Of a stretch of DNA of 64,000 nucleotides, positions 1 through 11,500 are shown piece after piece. Location: positions 3,410,001 through 3,474,000 of the forward strand of contig JAECYW010000002.1 of NCBI GenBank assembly GCA_023014335.1, in the 5' to 3' direction. How positions within the stretch are numbered: the stretch's first letter is position 1; each line of letters opens with the position of its first letter. The DNA comes from Galerina marginata (taxonomy: Eukaryota; Basidiomycota; Agaricomycetes; Agaricales; Galerinaceae). The position numbers were made by a program, and so were the translations under genes. The notes under the pieces were generated by a model. It searched no databases. It had not been told where the DNA came from and saw only the letters and a list, made by a program, of their open reading frames with translations.

Positions 1-3000
1 ATGGTCGGAGTCGAGAAAGATTGTGAGGCCGAGTCTAGGGGCTCCACTGTCGCATTTGTTGATTCCACGTACGGAGCTCGAATGACGTTGATGGTCTTCG
101 ACGATTCGAAAGGTGTGCCGCAATTGTTATGGTCGAGAACGTTGACAACCGGAGAGGGAAGGTGGAGTGGAAGCAGGTGAATGTCAGAAGTTGCTGGCGT
201 CAGAGGCCTCCGGGGGCTGTTAACCACGCCAACGGGTGACCTAGCCGCACTCAACATTCCCGTTACCAGGAAGTGAGTAACGACGATCGAGGGCGTGGAG
301 TCTTGAGCCCGCTGATCCTGACGAATTCCATTGTTGGCTCCAAATGAGCTTGCTAGGCCTGGACGGAAGCGAACGAGGAGATTGTTCCGATGTCGAGCTA
401 AATCTGTACGTACCATTATAGATCCATTTTCTTCAGCTATTATTACTCTAGCTTTTCCCCCCCGGCCGTTGTGTCGCAGCCAATCTTCTGCGCCATTCAA
501 GTCCAAACATTCGAAGTGAAGGGAAAGTCTATCTGCGGGAACTTTCGTTGTCGATGGAGCAGGTGAGCTAACGATTTGCGGAGTGTCTACTTCGCACGCT
601 GAAGACGCATGGCTTGAAGCGGATTGAAGATGACGTTGAAGCGGATAAGTTGTATAGGAGGATGGCAAAGGTGAAGTCGGCGACGCGAAGCGTGAGGCGA
701 ATGATGACGGACCTCGAGAGTTGGCCCTTAATGTCGGTGGAGATCGGGAAAGCAGGGAAAGATGATCCGGATCAAAAGAGGACAGACGAGAGTCCAAGGG
801 CCACAGCGGACGATGTTCAAGTGCTGTGAGGTCCGTGCACTTGTTCATGCGCCTGCTTGCCCCCCCAGCGTTCGCTGTGATGTTATTTGGCGACTCTGGT
901 TGCAGAGTTTGAGTTGCTGTAACCGATGGCACGGGGGTGTAACAAACACTGCGTGGATAAGGGAATCGTGTTGAAGAGTTGGGTTCGAGTTCGAAGATGG
1001 TGGCTTGAGTGGCGAGGGGTGATGTTGTCGCTCTAGGAGTTGAAGGCGACTCGGAATTGATCTCTACAGCCGATGGCAGTGATGTCACACCTCCAGACAC
1101 AATGAACGACTTTCGATCCCGAAATGGGATGAAAATCCCACCGCTGACAGTTTGATCTTCGAGATAAAGACCCAACAGCTGGAAGATGGTCTTTGGAAGT
1201 GGCTGGGACGATAGTGCGATGGATTCGTTCCGCAGAATTTGCGACCTAGCTGTGCTCGAAGGCGTCGAGTCCGTGTTCTCGGACCCAATTCCTCTTACCC
1301 CAGCATATGCCATGTCACTATTTACCACAAGTACGTCGTGCTGACGATGGCGAAGTCCTGTCGCACTGCTCGACGGTGGCTGGATGGAGTTAACAAATCG
1401 CAAAGTTCGACCACCGATAGCCAAAGCCGGTGAGGGTTCTGGGATGCGATTCCAACAAGCGAGGGTGGAGAGGCTGGACGAACTGCGGAATCGTGGGTCG
1501 ACGGGTCGGGTGTGATGGAAGGTTGAAATTCCTGGCGTCAGAGGCCTCCGCGGGCCGTTAACCACGCCAGCGGGTGACCAAGCTGTGCTCGACATTCCTG
1601 TTACCAGGACGAGAGCATCGGCGATGAAGGGAGCAAATTGTATGCCATCATCCTGACGAAAACTGTTGTTGGCAATGAAGAAGGTTGTTTGACCTGTAGA
1701 AATGCACGCGAGGACATTGTTCAGGTGTCGAACTAAATCTGTACGTACCACTCCCGGTTCATTTCCTTCATCCGTTACTCTAGCAGCTCTCTTCCATTCA
1801 TCCTCCCCTGCCAGCTTTCTGCGAACTGGATTCGCTGGAGTCGCGCATGACATTGTCGAAGGCAATGGGGGGGTAGTGACCGCGTGTGTGACTGCTTTGG
1901 CTTGGTCATCCCGAGTTGAAGTCCAATGCGCGGCCGAGATGGGATGCAGTCTTTGCGCAGACGTGGCGGAGGTTTGCTCTGAGGGATAAGCTGAAAGATA
2001 TGACAAATGGGAGGTTGCCACGTTGGAATCAAGGTCTGTTCCAGATGTAGGGAAGGTCGGAAGGTAAGCGCAAGGTGCACACAAGAGCCCGTCTTTGGAC
2101 CGCCTGCTTTCCCCCCCAGCTTCCGAGTTTCTCGTTCCAATTGACCTTCGGTGATGTTCGAGGTTGAATCTGGGTAGTGAACAAGAATCAGGTGGGCAGC
2201 GGATGTGCGGCTGGATCGATGGAATGTAAGTCGTCCATGGCGTTGATTCTGGGGGCCCATTTGCCTCCGTATGCGGATTTGGAGGCGTAACCACGCTTGC
2301 TGACTCCACGTGCCGAGTTCGAGTGGTGATAATTGAAAGACGACACGGCGGAGGTTGGTTTGACGTTAATTCCGTGCACCTAGCATTACCCCCTCCAGCT
2401 TCCACTGTGTTGACGTCATCTGCAGTTGCGGGTGATGATGGCGCGGGTACTGATGATGCACAGGGTAAAGCTTGTAGTGGTGGATCTCGAGAGTCCGCCT
2501 TGGGCATTGGGGAAGGCAGGCGAACTGCAGCCGGTGATCGATCTCGGTACCGTCGTTGGTTTAACGAAGTAAATGCCACGGTGAGAGTTGACTGAGCAAG
2601 AGCAAATGCGGAGGTGGACGTTGCTTGTACTAGCATTTGTAAATCCAAGTTGTGCCCCTCCTTTCCTTCTGTTATCTGAGTTTCTCTTCTCTGACGGTTG
2701 ACTTGCTGGTGAGTTTCCATGTCGTTCGAGTCCAACCAGTCGATGGAAATGGAAGGCGGAAGGTTAAGACAAGGAGAAGGCGCTATCGATGCGAACTCCT
2801 CCTTGTGGTTGGCCTGTGTTTCTCCCCCAGCTTCCGCCTTTCTGATCAGGTTTGGGTCTGGACGACGTTGGGTGTCGACTGTGGCCGATGTCGAATATTG
2901 GATGACTTCCGATATTCGTTCGGTCGGCTTTCGAATCGAAGGCGCCAATGACCGCCGCGGTGCTGCAGAAAGAAGCTGCGTGCTCGGATCTGTAGATCGA

Positions 3001-4142
3001 CAGGCACCTGTTGTATCTTGAAGTTGGCGAAGTTTGTCAAGGACTGTGGTCGAGTGTGAAGGTGGTGATCGCAAGCTGAGTGGTTTTGAAGGTGGAGTCA
3101 GAGGTTCCCGTGGCCGGTTATCCACGCCGACGGTTGGCCTAGCTGTGCTCTGCACGTCTGTTACCAAGACGGGAGCAACAGCGATCAGAGGTGCAATGCC
3201 TTGCACCTCATGATCCTGACTACGAGAGGTGGTCGGAACGGCCAGTTGAGGGCATTTGGCACCTGCCGAATGTAAAAGTGCGTAGTTTTGCTTGTTCTGA
3301 TCTAGAGGTAACTGACCGCAGACAGAGCGTGGTTCAGAGGTGGCAGATAGAGTACGTACGTCTCGTAGACTCCTCAAAACCGAGTCCTCTTCCTTCCCAT
3401 GTACATCTCGCGAATCATCTGATGTCCCCGCCCCGTCTTCGTGAAATTTCTGGTACAACTTTTTTGAGTTTGTGGGTTGGGAGTGCACGGTAAGTTGAGA
3501 TGTAGAACTTGAGGTTGATTTTGATACTGTCGCCGTCGTTGGTGTGGGGCTAACACCTTGAACTCGAGCTGAGCTAGTACGAAGCTGATCAAAACACTGA
3601 GATAAAGAGTCTTGCGTCGTGATCGATCGTCGTGTGTGAAGGTAGCCATCTCGAGCGATGGAGTGCGAAGGTGGCAGTACAGATCTGGACGGCGGATCAC
3701 TGTCGGCAGAGGTTGAGCAACCGTGAGAAGCCGTCGGTGTCACGGAACGTGGGCTGATGTCGTTGATCAACTGCTTGACTGCAGTTCGGAATCGATCCAA
3801 AAAAGCGTCCCAGGCAAAGTGTAGCTGCCTGACTGATTGAGCTTGTCGCAACACTCGGGAAAACGTGTGGTGAGGATCAATAATCCAATACGAAGTCCGG
3901 CCCAAAATTTGAGCAACCAGTGCCTCGAGTTCTTGAATTTTGAGGATGATGAAATTAATTTGATTTAAGAATTCCGGGTGAATTGAAAGAAGACCGTTCT
4001 TGATAGGCACAACATCAGTGTCCATCTTGAGTGAATGAGCCCCAAGGTGATGTGCTGCTTGTGCCAGAGTATATGGACGATCCTGAATGATCAGAGAAAT
4101 ATGTTCAAAGAAAAACTTAGCTATATCATCAAGAGAACCCAT
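1..4142 (-). CDS. Gag-like polyprotein of an LTR retroelement, partial (no stop inside the window)
   Basis: Reading the minus strand from the ATG at 4142-4140, I checked every codon down to base 3 and found no stop: 1,380 full codons, continuing off the left edge. The start lies 78 bases inside an LTR and primer-binding site, the usual place for gag. The first ~130 residues look globular (MGSLDDIAKFFFEHIS..., then FLDRFRTAVKQLIND). The rest is rich in Ser, Thr, Pro and Arg, like a disordered region. A block with the core RPLTP preceded by VVN recurs three times, near bases 3115, 1555 and 215, so the protein grew by internal duplication. No protease, zinc knuckle or reverse transcriptase is seen; they may lie further left. 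Family not recognised; the gag role is inferred from position only. Confidence 0.7.
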   Translation of the reverse strand, partial: MGSLDDIAKFFFEHISLIIQDRPYTLAQAAHHLGAHSLKMDTDVVPIKNGLLSIHPEFLNQINFIILKIQELEALVAQILGRTSYWIIDPHHTFSRVLRQAQSVRQLHFAWDAFLDRFRTAVKQLINDISPRSVTPTASHGCSTSADSDPPSRSVLPPSHSIARDGYLHTRRSITTQDSLSQCFDQLRTSSARVQGVSPTPTTATVSKSTSSSTSQLTVHSQPTNSKKLYQKFHEDGAGTSDDSRDVHGKEEDSVLRSLRDVRTLSATSEPRSVCGQLPLDQNKQNYALLHSAGAKCPQLAVPTTSRSQDHEVQGIAPLIAVAPVLVTDVQSTARPTVGVDNRPREPLTPPSKPLSLRSPPSHSTTVLDKLRQLQDTTGACRSTDPSTQLLSAAPRRSLAPSIRKPTERISEVIQYSTSATVDTQRRPDPNLIRKAEAGGETQANHKEEFASIAPSPCLNLPPSISIDWLDSNDMETHQQVNRQRRETQITEGKEGHNLDLQMLVQATSTSAFALAQSTLTVAFTSLNQRRYRDRSPAAVRLPSPMPKADSRDPPLQALPCASSVPAPSSPATADDVNTVEAGGGNARCTELTSNQPPPCRLSIITTRTRHVESASVVTPPNPHTEANGPPESTPWTTYIPSIQPHIRCPPDSCSLPRFNLEHHRRSIGTRNSEAGGESRRSKDGLLCAPCAYLPTFPTSGTDLDSNVATSHLSYLSAYPSEQTSATSAQRLHPISAAHWTSTRDDQAKAVTHAVTTPPLPSTMSCATPANPVRRKLAGEDEWKRAARVTDEGNEPGVVRTDLVRHLNNVLACISTGQTTFFIANNSFRQDDGIQFAPFIADALVLVTGMSSTAWSPAGVVNGPRRPLTPGISTFHHTRPVDPRFRSSSSLSTLACWNRIPEPSPALAIGGRTLRFVNSIQPPSSSATGLRHRQHDVLVVNSDMAYAGVRGIGSENTDSTPSSTARSQILRNESIALSSQPLPKTIFQLLGLYLEDQTVSGGIFIPFRDRKSFIVSGGVTSLPSAVEINSESPSTPRATTSPLATQATIFELEPNSSTRFPYPRSVCYTPVPSVTATQTLQPESPNNITANAGGASRRMNKCTDLTALEHRPLWPLDSRLSSFDPDHLSLLSRSPPTLRANSRGPSSFASRFASPTSPLPSSYTTYPLQRHLQSASSHASSACEVDTPQIVSSPAPSTTKVPADRLSLHFECLDLNGAEDWLRHNGRGGKARVIIAEENGSIMVRTDLARHRNNLLVRFRPGLASSFGANNGIRQDQRAQDSTPSIVVTHFLVTGMLSAARSPVGVVNSPRRPLTPATSDIHLLPLHLPSPVVNVLDHNNCGTPFESSKTINVIRAPYVESTNATVEPLDSASQSFSTPT

Positions 4143-4202
4143 GATGAATTTAGAGGTGAATCTTGAAGAGAGAAGAGCTGATGCCGGCCAGGTAGAGGCG
4201 GC

Positions 4203-4220
4203 TCCCACAGTGTCCACCAA
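4203..4220 (-). other. Primer-binding site of the LTR element
   Basis: On the minus strand the LTR ends in TGTTACA and is followed at once by TTGGTGGACACTG. TGGTGGACA would pair with a tRNA 3' end reading TGTCCACCA. I cannot name the tRNA from sequence alone. Confidence 0.55.
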
Positions 4221-4682
4221 TGTAACAAACCTCTAGTAAGGTACGTCACTACGTGGGGAGTTAACGCCTAAGACGATCTGGCGGGCTTTGGTGAGTAGAC
4301 CTAGGAGTAATCCTTCAGTCTGAGAGCGAACAGAGAAGCTGAGATCGATCGCAGATATATGCTTTGATGAAGTTAGATCTCTTAGATCTAAGTCTCGGAA
4401 AACGCTAAGAACTCTATATTCAAACTTTACACCTGATGCGTGCGCCTCTGCTCCCAGGTAGTACTAGGTTTACAGGGGCTAGCAAGCAACTTAGGCTTAT
4501 CGGATATGAATGTAAGAAGATCAATTCAGTAATGTGACAAGTAACACTATATCTACTCTGAGAGTCACATAAGGTGACTCTCAAGTAATAAAGGATACTT
4601 TACAGTCCATATATGAAGTAGATGGAAAGGAAATTTAGTAGACAGCAGGAGGGACTGCCAGGGACTGAAAGCATGTGTTACA
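4221..4682 (-). repeat. 5' long terminal repeat (462 bp)
   Basis: The block begins TGTAACA and ends TGTTACA, a 7-bp inverted repeat with the usual TG...CA ends. It directly adjoins the primer-binding site on its inner side. The outer flank is ATATG (4683-4687), a candidate 5-bp target duplication. The partner LTR would lie off the left edge, so the duplication cannot be confirmed. The element inserted immediately beside the end of element D. Confidence 0.7.
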
Positions 4683-4687
4683 ATATG

Positions 4688-5130
4688 CACTTCAGTGGCC
4701 CCTACTTGGATACCCGGCGGGAACTTTAATATGGGGTATATAACCTACCCATGGGGGTGTCTATAACAAAAATAAAAAATAAAAAGCGGCAGCTACAATT
4801 TATAAAAATTGTTAAAACTTTTTGTGGAATTATTAAAATTGTTAAAAATTTCAAAAATAAAAATGTTTTTGTTATAAAAACATGAGAAATGTTTTAAAAT
4901 TTTAGAAAAGTCTTAACAATAAATAGAAATAGTTATAGATTTGTTTTTTTTAATAGGTGCCAGGGGTCTTTTTATAGAAATATTAAATTGTACCTAGCGG
5001 ACCAACCAGGGTAAGTAGATAGAATCTGTAAAGAGATCTTGTAATGCAACCCTGAGTACTATGTATTCTCCAAAGATTGAAGCAATCCAGAGGTTTGAAT
5101 TCTTCTACCCCCTAAATGAATTTGGCATTT
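4688..5130 (+). repeat. Left terminal inverted-repeat arm of element D
   Basis: Aligns, at roughly 70% by eye, with the reverse complement of 16740-17215. Shared landmarks in order are the CACTTCAGTGGCCCC end, an AT-rich stretch, AGGGGTCTTTTT, GAGTACTAT and GATTGAAGCAATCCA. Confidence 0.6.
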
Positions 5131-5240
5131 GCGGGCCAGCTAAAATAGATGGCGAGGATCTGTTTAAAGATCATAAGGCATTATATAGAGTGGTATTCAG
5201 ACCAAAACTACCAAATGAAATCAAAATCATTAATTCTTGA
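5061..5240 (+). CDS. Small ORF at the inner edge of D's left arm, unknown
   Basis: ATG at 5061 to TGA at 5238-5240 gives 59 codons (MYSPKIEAIQRFEFFYPLNE... ending NEIKIINS). The composition is protein-like (aromatic and charged residues, a VVFRPKLP block). The start overlaps the conserved arm. It could be a remnant exon of a transposon gene; no family is recognised. A short ORF by chance in AT-rich DNA is not excluded. Confidence 0.3.
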   Translation: MYSPKIEAIQRFEFFYPLNEFGICGPAKIDGEDLFKDHKALYRVVFRPKLPNEIKIINS

Positions 5241-6420
5241 ATTAAATAAATACATATAGCATTCTGATACTGCAGGTCTTCCACAAGTTATTCACTACAA
5301 GTCTGCTGCAAGCGATACATGAATTTGCAAGACAAAGACATTCATTCCGACTCCTACTTCCAATCCCAGTTGTTCTTCCACCACTCCAAAAACCACAGGT
5401 GTCCTTCAAGCTCTGGCACTCATTCCAGTCTGACTGCAATAATAACTGGCGACATCCAGACCTAGATCATGACAGATATACATAGGATATAATAAATGCA
5501 GCTAAAGGTTATGTCAGACTATATGTCTCTAAATGTGATGCCTCATCCCAGTCTGACTGTGATGATAACTGGCGACACCCAGACCTAGATCATGACAGAT
5601 ATATATAGGATGTAATGAATGCACTACATTATTGGCCAAGTCACCGCAAGCCTTCTGTAAGTCATTCAACGCCTACAATGAATTTACTACAACCTAGCGA
5701 AATCACCGCAAGTCTTTCACAAATAATGTTAACACTTCAATTGACTCATCATGTCATCATCCGCATCACTGCAACTTCACCGCAAGCCACATTTGGGCTA
5801 CAACGAATGTGATGCCTCATCCCAGTCTGACTGCAATAATAACTGGCGACACCCAGACCTAGATCATGACAGATATATATAGGATGTAATGAATGCATTA
5901 CATTATTGGCCAAGTCACTGCAAGCCTTCTGTAAGTCATTCAATGCCTACAATGAATTTACTACAACCTAGCGAAATCACCGCAAGTCTTTCACAAATAA
6001 TGTTAACACTTCAATTGACTCATCATGTCATCATCCGCAACACTGCAACTTCACCGTAAGCCACATTTGGGCTACAACGAATGTGATGCCTCATCCCAGT
6101 CTGACTGCGATAATAACTGGCGACACCCAGACCTAGATCATGACAGATATATATAGGATGTAATGAATGCATTACATTATTGGCCAAGTCACCGCAAGCC
6201 TTCTGTAAGTCATTCAACGCCTACAATGAATTTACTACAACCTAGCGAAATCACCGCAAGTCTTTCACAAATAATGTTAACACTGCAACTTCACCGTAAG
6301 CCACATTGAAGACACAATGAATTCGCTACAGCATCACCCAAGTCACTGCAAGTCTTCTGCAAATAAAGTTAAACCTTCAATCAAGTCATATAATTCTCAC
6401 CTCATCCAAGTCAAAATATT
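5240..6420. repeat. 274-bp tandem repeat array (2.8 units) with degenerate flanking units
   Basis: The phrase AATGTGATGCCTCATCCCAG starts at 5532, 5806 and 6080, giving an exact 274-bp period. Each unit contains GTCACCGCAAGCC and ATCACCGCAAGTC. Partial units lie before 5532 and after 6300. The stretch at 6310-6370 (AAGTCACTGCAAGTC) is the reverse complement of the 124-bp array at 14990-15387. Confidence 0.9.
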
Positions 6421-6507
6421 CACAATTGAATATAGCACATCCAATTACAAAAACAAAACAAAAATAAATAAATAACAAAAAGAACAATAACAAAAAGTTT
6501 TTTTTTA

Positions 6508-7769
6508 TTATAATAACAAAACCAGCCAAAACTCCAATTGCTTTGTGAGAATTTTCAAGCCAAGATCCGAGATGCAGGAAATGTTCTGCAAGAGCATAAT
6601 AAGTAGCACTTCTTCCTGAAAGAACTTTGAGGCTAAAATCAGAGATGCAAGGAATGCTCTACGAGAGTACTTGTCCTGGAAGAACTTTGAGGCTAAAATC
6701 AGAGATGCAAGGAATGCTCCGCAAGAGCACTTGTCCTGGAAGAACTTTGAGGCTAAAATCAGAGATGCAAGGAATGCTCTACGAGAGCACTTGTCCTGGA
6801 AGAACTTTGAGGCTAAAATCAGAGATGCAAGGAATGCTCCGCAAGAGCACTTGTCCTGGAAGAACTTTGAGGCTAAAATCAGAGATGCAAGGAATGCTCT
6901 ACGAGAGCACTTGTCCTGGAAGAACTTTGAGGCTAAAATCAGAGATGCAAGGAATGCTCTACGAGAGCACTTGTCCTGGAAGAACTTTGAGGCTAAAATC
7001 AGAGATGCAAGGAATGCTCCGCAAGAGCACTTGTCCTGGAAGAACTTTGAGGCTAAAATCAGAGATGCAAGGAATGCTCTACGAGAGCACTTGTCCTGGA
7101 AGAACTTTGAGGCTAAAATCAGAGATGCAAGGAATGCTCTACGAGAGCATACAAGAAGCAATGGGAGAGACAGTGTTGATGAGGGCTTAGATGTTATGGA
7201 TTGCTTGGCAATGAGACTCGAAATTGAGGCCCAATCACTTTCAGCAGACATTTCAAGTTCCTCCAGGCCACAGTTGGTGACATGCAAATAGTTTTCATTG
7301 AGTTGTTGAACATTTGAGATGATTCCTCTATTGTGCAAAGTTCAGCTTCTCGTTTGAGTTCCTCTAGAGTGGCAGGCTGGATTCTGGAATCAGGCTGCTA
7401 GTGGGCCATGATGCCCATATTCTCTTGACGCAAAAGTTCAGAGACATTTGTGTGTATTGCTTTGAGGTAGCAAAGTGCAGCTTGTAGAATGCTGCCTGAT
7501 GTACATAAGCAATATAAAACCTCATGTACAAATGACTTAATGAGGAGCAAGTTCTGATCTACATCAGTTTCTGCTGTGAGTATTGCTTGGAGGGTAACTA
7601 ATATATTTTCCATTATCTGAACAGAAATGGGTGTAGGTGGCCGTGTTGATAGAGATAGTGATTGAAAGTTCAATCCAGTTTGGTCTTTGACTTTTCTGGG
7701 ACCAGGACTGAGACTGACACCAAATATTTTAAAATTCTGAATCGGTAAACTTATTAACATACACTTCAA
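6508..7769 (-). pseudogene. Pho85-type (PCL-like) cyclin pseudogene with expanded cyclin-box segment
   Basis: The minus strand encodes recognisable pieces of a fungal cyclin of the PCL/PHO80 type. Bases 7769-7398 give a block with KSFVHEVL and a TSGSILQAALCYLKAI helix, as in the start of the cyclin box. After an in-frame stop come PATLEELKREAELCTIEESS and then RRAFLASLILASKFFQDK, the box helix that normally occurs once. Here that helix is repeated about nine times by a 60-bp minisatellite in one 276-codon ORF (7338-6508). The usual next segment of the family (SNRAWAKLSGL) is missing and the tail is unrelated. Internal stops and the missing C-terminal half of the box make a working cyclin unlikely. 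The family call rests on remembered family motifs. Confidence 0.65.
6612..7150. repeat. 60-bp coding minisatellite (about nine units)
   Basis: Unit landmarks are GAACTTTGAGGCTAAAATC and AGAGATGCAAGGAATGCTC, repeating every 60 bp and alternating between CTACGAGAGCAC and CGCAAGAGCAC variants. Because 60 is a multiple of 3, all frames without a stop stay open: 187 and 206 codons on plus, 276 on minus. The minus frame matches a cyclin helix. A diverged outlying unit lies at 6545-6605. Confidence 0.95.
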
Positions 7770-8582
7770 TTTTTAAACAACCCTAAGAACTTTAATTTAC
7801 ATTGAGAATTGATGTACTTACAAAAATATTCTGGTACATCTACACTTTTTTCAAAATATTTTATAGTTGCTGGTATTTTGCCAAATTTGTACCAATAAAT
7901 ATGTCCCAAAATTGAAAGCATGGACTGCACAGTTCAGTCTTTTTCAGTCCTGACCTGGTCTTGATTCACTCTATTTAATAATTTTTTTTACTCAATAAAG
8001 CATAAGATATCATCAAACCTCACAGCTAATATTTTCAATCCCAAGTTCAATCTTTTATTCAAAGATATACCAACTAAGATTGAAAGCACTATTCAAAATG
8101 TCAACTAGATAATGAATGTAATGTTCAAAGGATAGGTGCAGTAAGTGATGATGAAAGAATGCGAGAAAACTGCAGATGTTGCAACGTAAGAGATGGCCAA
8201 CCCAATCCTGACCGCCAATGTCCAAGCTAAATGAATGACTGACAAAAGAATGACTAGCTACCCAAAAAAAACAAGACAAGCAATCCAAAATATCTAACTT
8301 GCAAAAGATCTACTGAATTAAAAATGTCCAATAACAAAGGGTAAAATACCAAAAACAAATCCGAACAAATTAAAAGAAAAAATCCCAAAAGAAAGTTTGA
8401 TTAAAAATGATCATAACCAAAGTGTAAAATAAATAAAAAACATGAAACAAAAAAAAATCAAATGAATGTGATAAATCACTACATATGTAGCAAGAAATAA
8501 AGGGTATAATGTCCAAGTCAGACATATAAGAAAATCAGTCAAAATGCATGCCAGAAAACATCATAATAGCAAGATCAAGAAG
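7770..8582. other. AT-rich spacer, no gene recognised
   Basis: No frame here shows protein-like composition or a family motif. Runs of A and repeated AAATCCC/AAAATC words dominate. It separates the cyclin remnant from the 3' end of the next gene and may hold that gene's 3' UTR. Confidence 0.6.
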
Positions 8583-11500
8583 TTAGGACCGGAAAGTCTC
8601 ACGACTGGGACCAGGCTTTCCAGAAACCTCCTGATACTCACGTTCACCGTTGTATGGATCATAATGCAGCTGAGGTTGTTCTACCTCCGAGTCATCCTCC
8701 ATGTGATCGTTGTAAGCTGTTGTATTTCCCCAACTGACATGACGAGAGGATGAAGATGGAGGGGCAGATTTCGCAGAATGTTTGGATGGATCACTGGTGC
8801 CTATAAAAACACGCTTTGATGGATGATTGGAAGGTATAGCTGAGTGAAGAGATCGAGTCGAAGGAGCACCTTTTCCCAGCTTCAAAATTGTAGAGGGCGA
8901 AATCTTCTTGGGAGCACTATTATAAGGCATCGTCTTGTGAATGGCATTCCGACCAATCTCCCCACGATAAGGAAAGACTCCAGACTTTGAAGAGGGGACT
9001 GAAGTTGAAAGATCAAGACGAATCTCAGGAGTAGTAAAGCTATGAAGTTCAGCTGTACCCTGAGAATCGACAGTCCGATAACCTTTAAATGTTTCCGATT
9101 GCTGCTGCTTCTTCTTTGTTTGCTGTTTGTTGAACTGGGCATTGAACTTGGCAAGTGCACGCTGATATTGTTCATCAGCCTCCTGAGGGCCCAAAGAAGG
9201 TCGAGATTGGCAGTTGGGATCAAGAACATAAGACGATGTTGTGGTTTTTGTGGTCTTGATATGAACCGGCGAGCCAAGAGATTGTCGTGACAAAGGCAGG
9301 TGATCTCCAGGAGACATATGATAGTGTTCATGAGGTGAAGAAGGATGAGGAAGGGAAGACATATGAGCAGGTGAAACAGGAGGAGGAGCCGAAACAGCAG
9401 TGCGATGATGAACTGATGACAAACGCCTTGGTTTCTTGTTGACAGTAATCACAGTGGGTTCTACATCCTTGATTCTGACCAGTGGAGTGTCATCAGTGTT
9501 GGTAATCAAGGGAATATTCTGATATTCAGTCGAATCCAGTGGTATCGCCAGAATTGCTAGCCAAAAAATAAATAAATCAGAAATAGAAGAAACAGGAATG
9601 AAAATCAAACTGACGATCGGACCAAGATTCAATCGTAAGGGCCTCATTACGGATAGAATTAACCAAACATCTCCAAACTGCAGTGGGCTGAGTGCTCGAA
9701 AACATTCCTTGGTGAGGAAGTGATGCAACAACTGCTGAAGGCCAACCCGCAATTGTGAACTGGTGGTCTCGGGCAATAGCAGCAAGCTTGGACCATTTTA
9801 CATTATTGCCAACTTCACCTGGGGCCAAAGTCGCTACAACAAAAACCAACAATCAATCAGATAGTTTGAAAACAAAACAAAAATGTAACTCACCCAATCG
9901 ACGTTTGAAAAAAGTAGTCACTTCGCTTCGAAGCTCATTGGCATTAGCTTTTGCAATAGAAACAACCTCCTCTGGAGCCTGATCTGCTGATATAGGTTGT
10001 GCTTCAGACTCTGTGTTGGAAGACTTTGTGTTGGATGCCTTCTTCTTCTTTACACCTTCAGCCATAAAGGAAGTAAACTTCATATCTGTTTCTGTCGATC
10101 TAACCCCAAAGAATTAGACTTAAAAACAACAAAGATAAACAGAAAACTCAGATACCTGAACTTGTCTCTAATCCCATCCAAAATTGTTCCAACAGGTACT
10201 GGATTGGATTTTAAAATCGTTTCACCCAGGACTGAGGAAGTAATGACACCACAATCCTGACGAGCAGCAGGATCAGTCCCAGTATAAACCTCAGCCACAA
10301 GATAGTGAATGTCTGGGTTCCATCGACTAACTAATTCAATCTTTGAAAAAAAATCAATATACAATAAACAACTAAAGAAAAATTGATTCACCGATTTTTT
10401 GATGCCCTCTCTTGCACCAGTCAGACGACGAATTGCACTTTTCAATTTGGAAGGATCACGACTGAGGTCTAGAAGTGTCTCTTTGATTTTCTCCATTTTC
10501 CTGTCCTGTTCCTCTTGAGGAAGGGCCCGGAATTCCTTCCATGCAGCGCTGGCAAGTTCTAGAAATTGTTTCCCTAAAATAGTTACTTGAATAAAAGCAT
10601 AGTGAAACAAACAAACAAAAAACGTACTACCACCAGTATTAGGATTCTTGAAGGCAAAATATTGTTGGAATAAATTCCATGGGTGTTCAACATGGCGGCT
10701 GAGGGAGAAATCCTCAGTTGCCGACTCCCAAATTGTGTCCTCCGTGATCTTGTGGTCAGCCGACATCTCCGTTACCCTATTTCGCACATAAAGCACCAGC
10801 TCCTTAATTTCATTTTTGCAGGCCTGGGATGGGCGGCCACCTTTGTTTACAACCTCTTGAGAATGATCCTCATCCCCGGGTTCTTCTTCATCAACCCCCT
10901 CCACCTGCATTCGAGCCTTGCTTTGCTGCCTCCTGGGCATGGCATGATGGACAGAGCGATCACCTGAAGGTATGAAGTCACCATCAGGGTTTTCATCATC
11001 AAACAATCGTTCAGCATCTCGTTGTCGCAGAGTGGGAGCTGAGATGGGGCTGGATGTAACAACATCACCAGCCAGGGCAGCATCGTCTTCGTCCTCGGTC
11101 TCCGAATGCTTAGGATCACGTCGCGAAAATGCACGTCGGGTTTTTGCAAGACGACGTGTCTCACTGAAGTCGCTCCCGCTCGTGCCACTCTCGATCGGAG
11201 ACTCTTCTCTGTCAACCTTTTTGATAAGCTTGACATTGAATGAGTTGAGGGCAGTCTTCGTAACGAAGGGGTCATCTGCGGGGGATGCATCAGACCGACG
11301 ATAGAGACGACGTGGCTGAGTAGGAGTGGGCTTGTCCTCGTCACTGCCCACCGCCGGATCGTCGACTTCCATCTCGTCATCGTGGTCGGAGTGGCGTTGT
11401 TCATCGCGCGAGCCCGTGTAATGTTCGCTGTCCCCTCTGCCCATGTCGTGGCTGTTGTCGTTGCTCCACTCCATGACATCGTCGTGGGCTGAACCTCCAG

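Noticed and set aside
614..3700. Many plus- and minus-strand ORFs of 60-160 codons between 331 and 3700
   Set aside because: They overlap the 1,380-codon minus frame in other frames and have unlike, biased composition, so they are shadows.
5240..6300. CRISPR-like array
   Set aside because: Units are 274 bp of continuous similarity with no short repeat/unique spacer alternation.
6627..7291. Plus-strand ORFs of 187 and 206 codons with WKNFEAKIRDARNAL repeats as a real gene
   Set aside because: They arise because the 60-bp unit is divisible by 3. The minus strand matches a known cyclin helix and continues into cyclin-like sequence; the plus strand does not.
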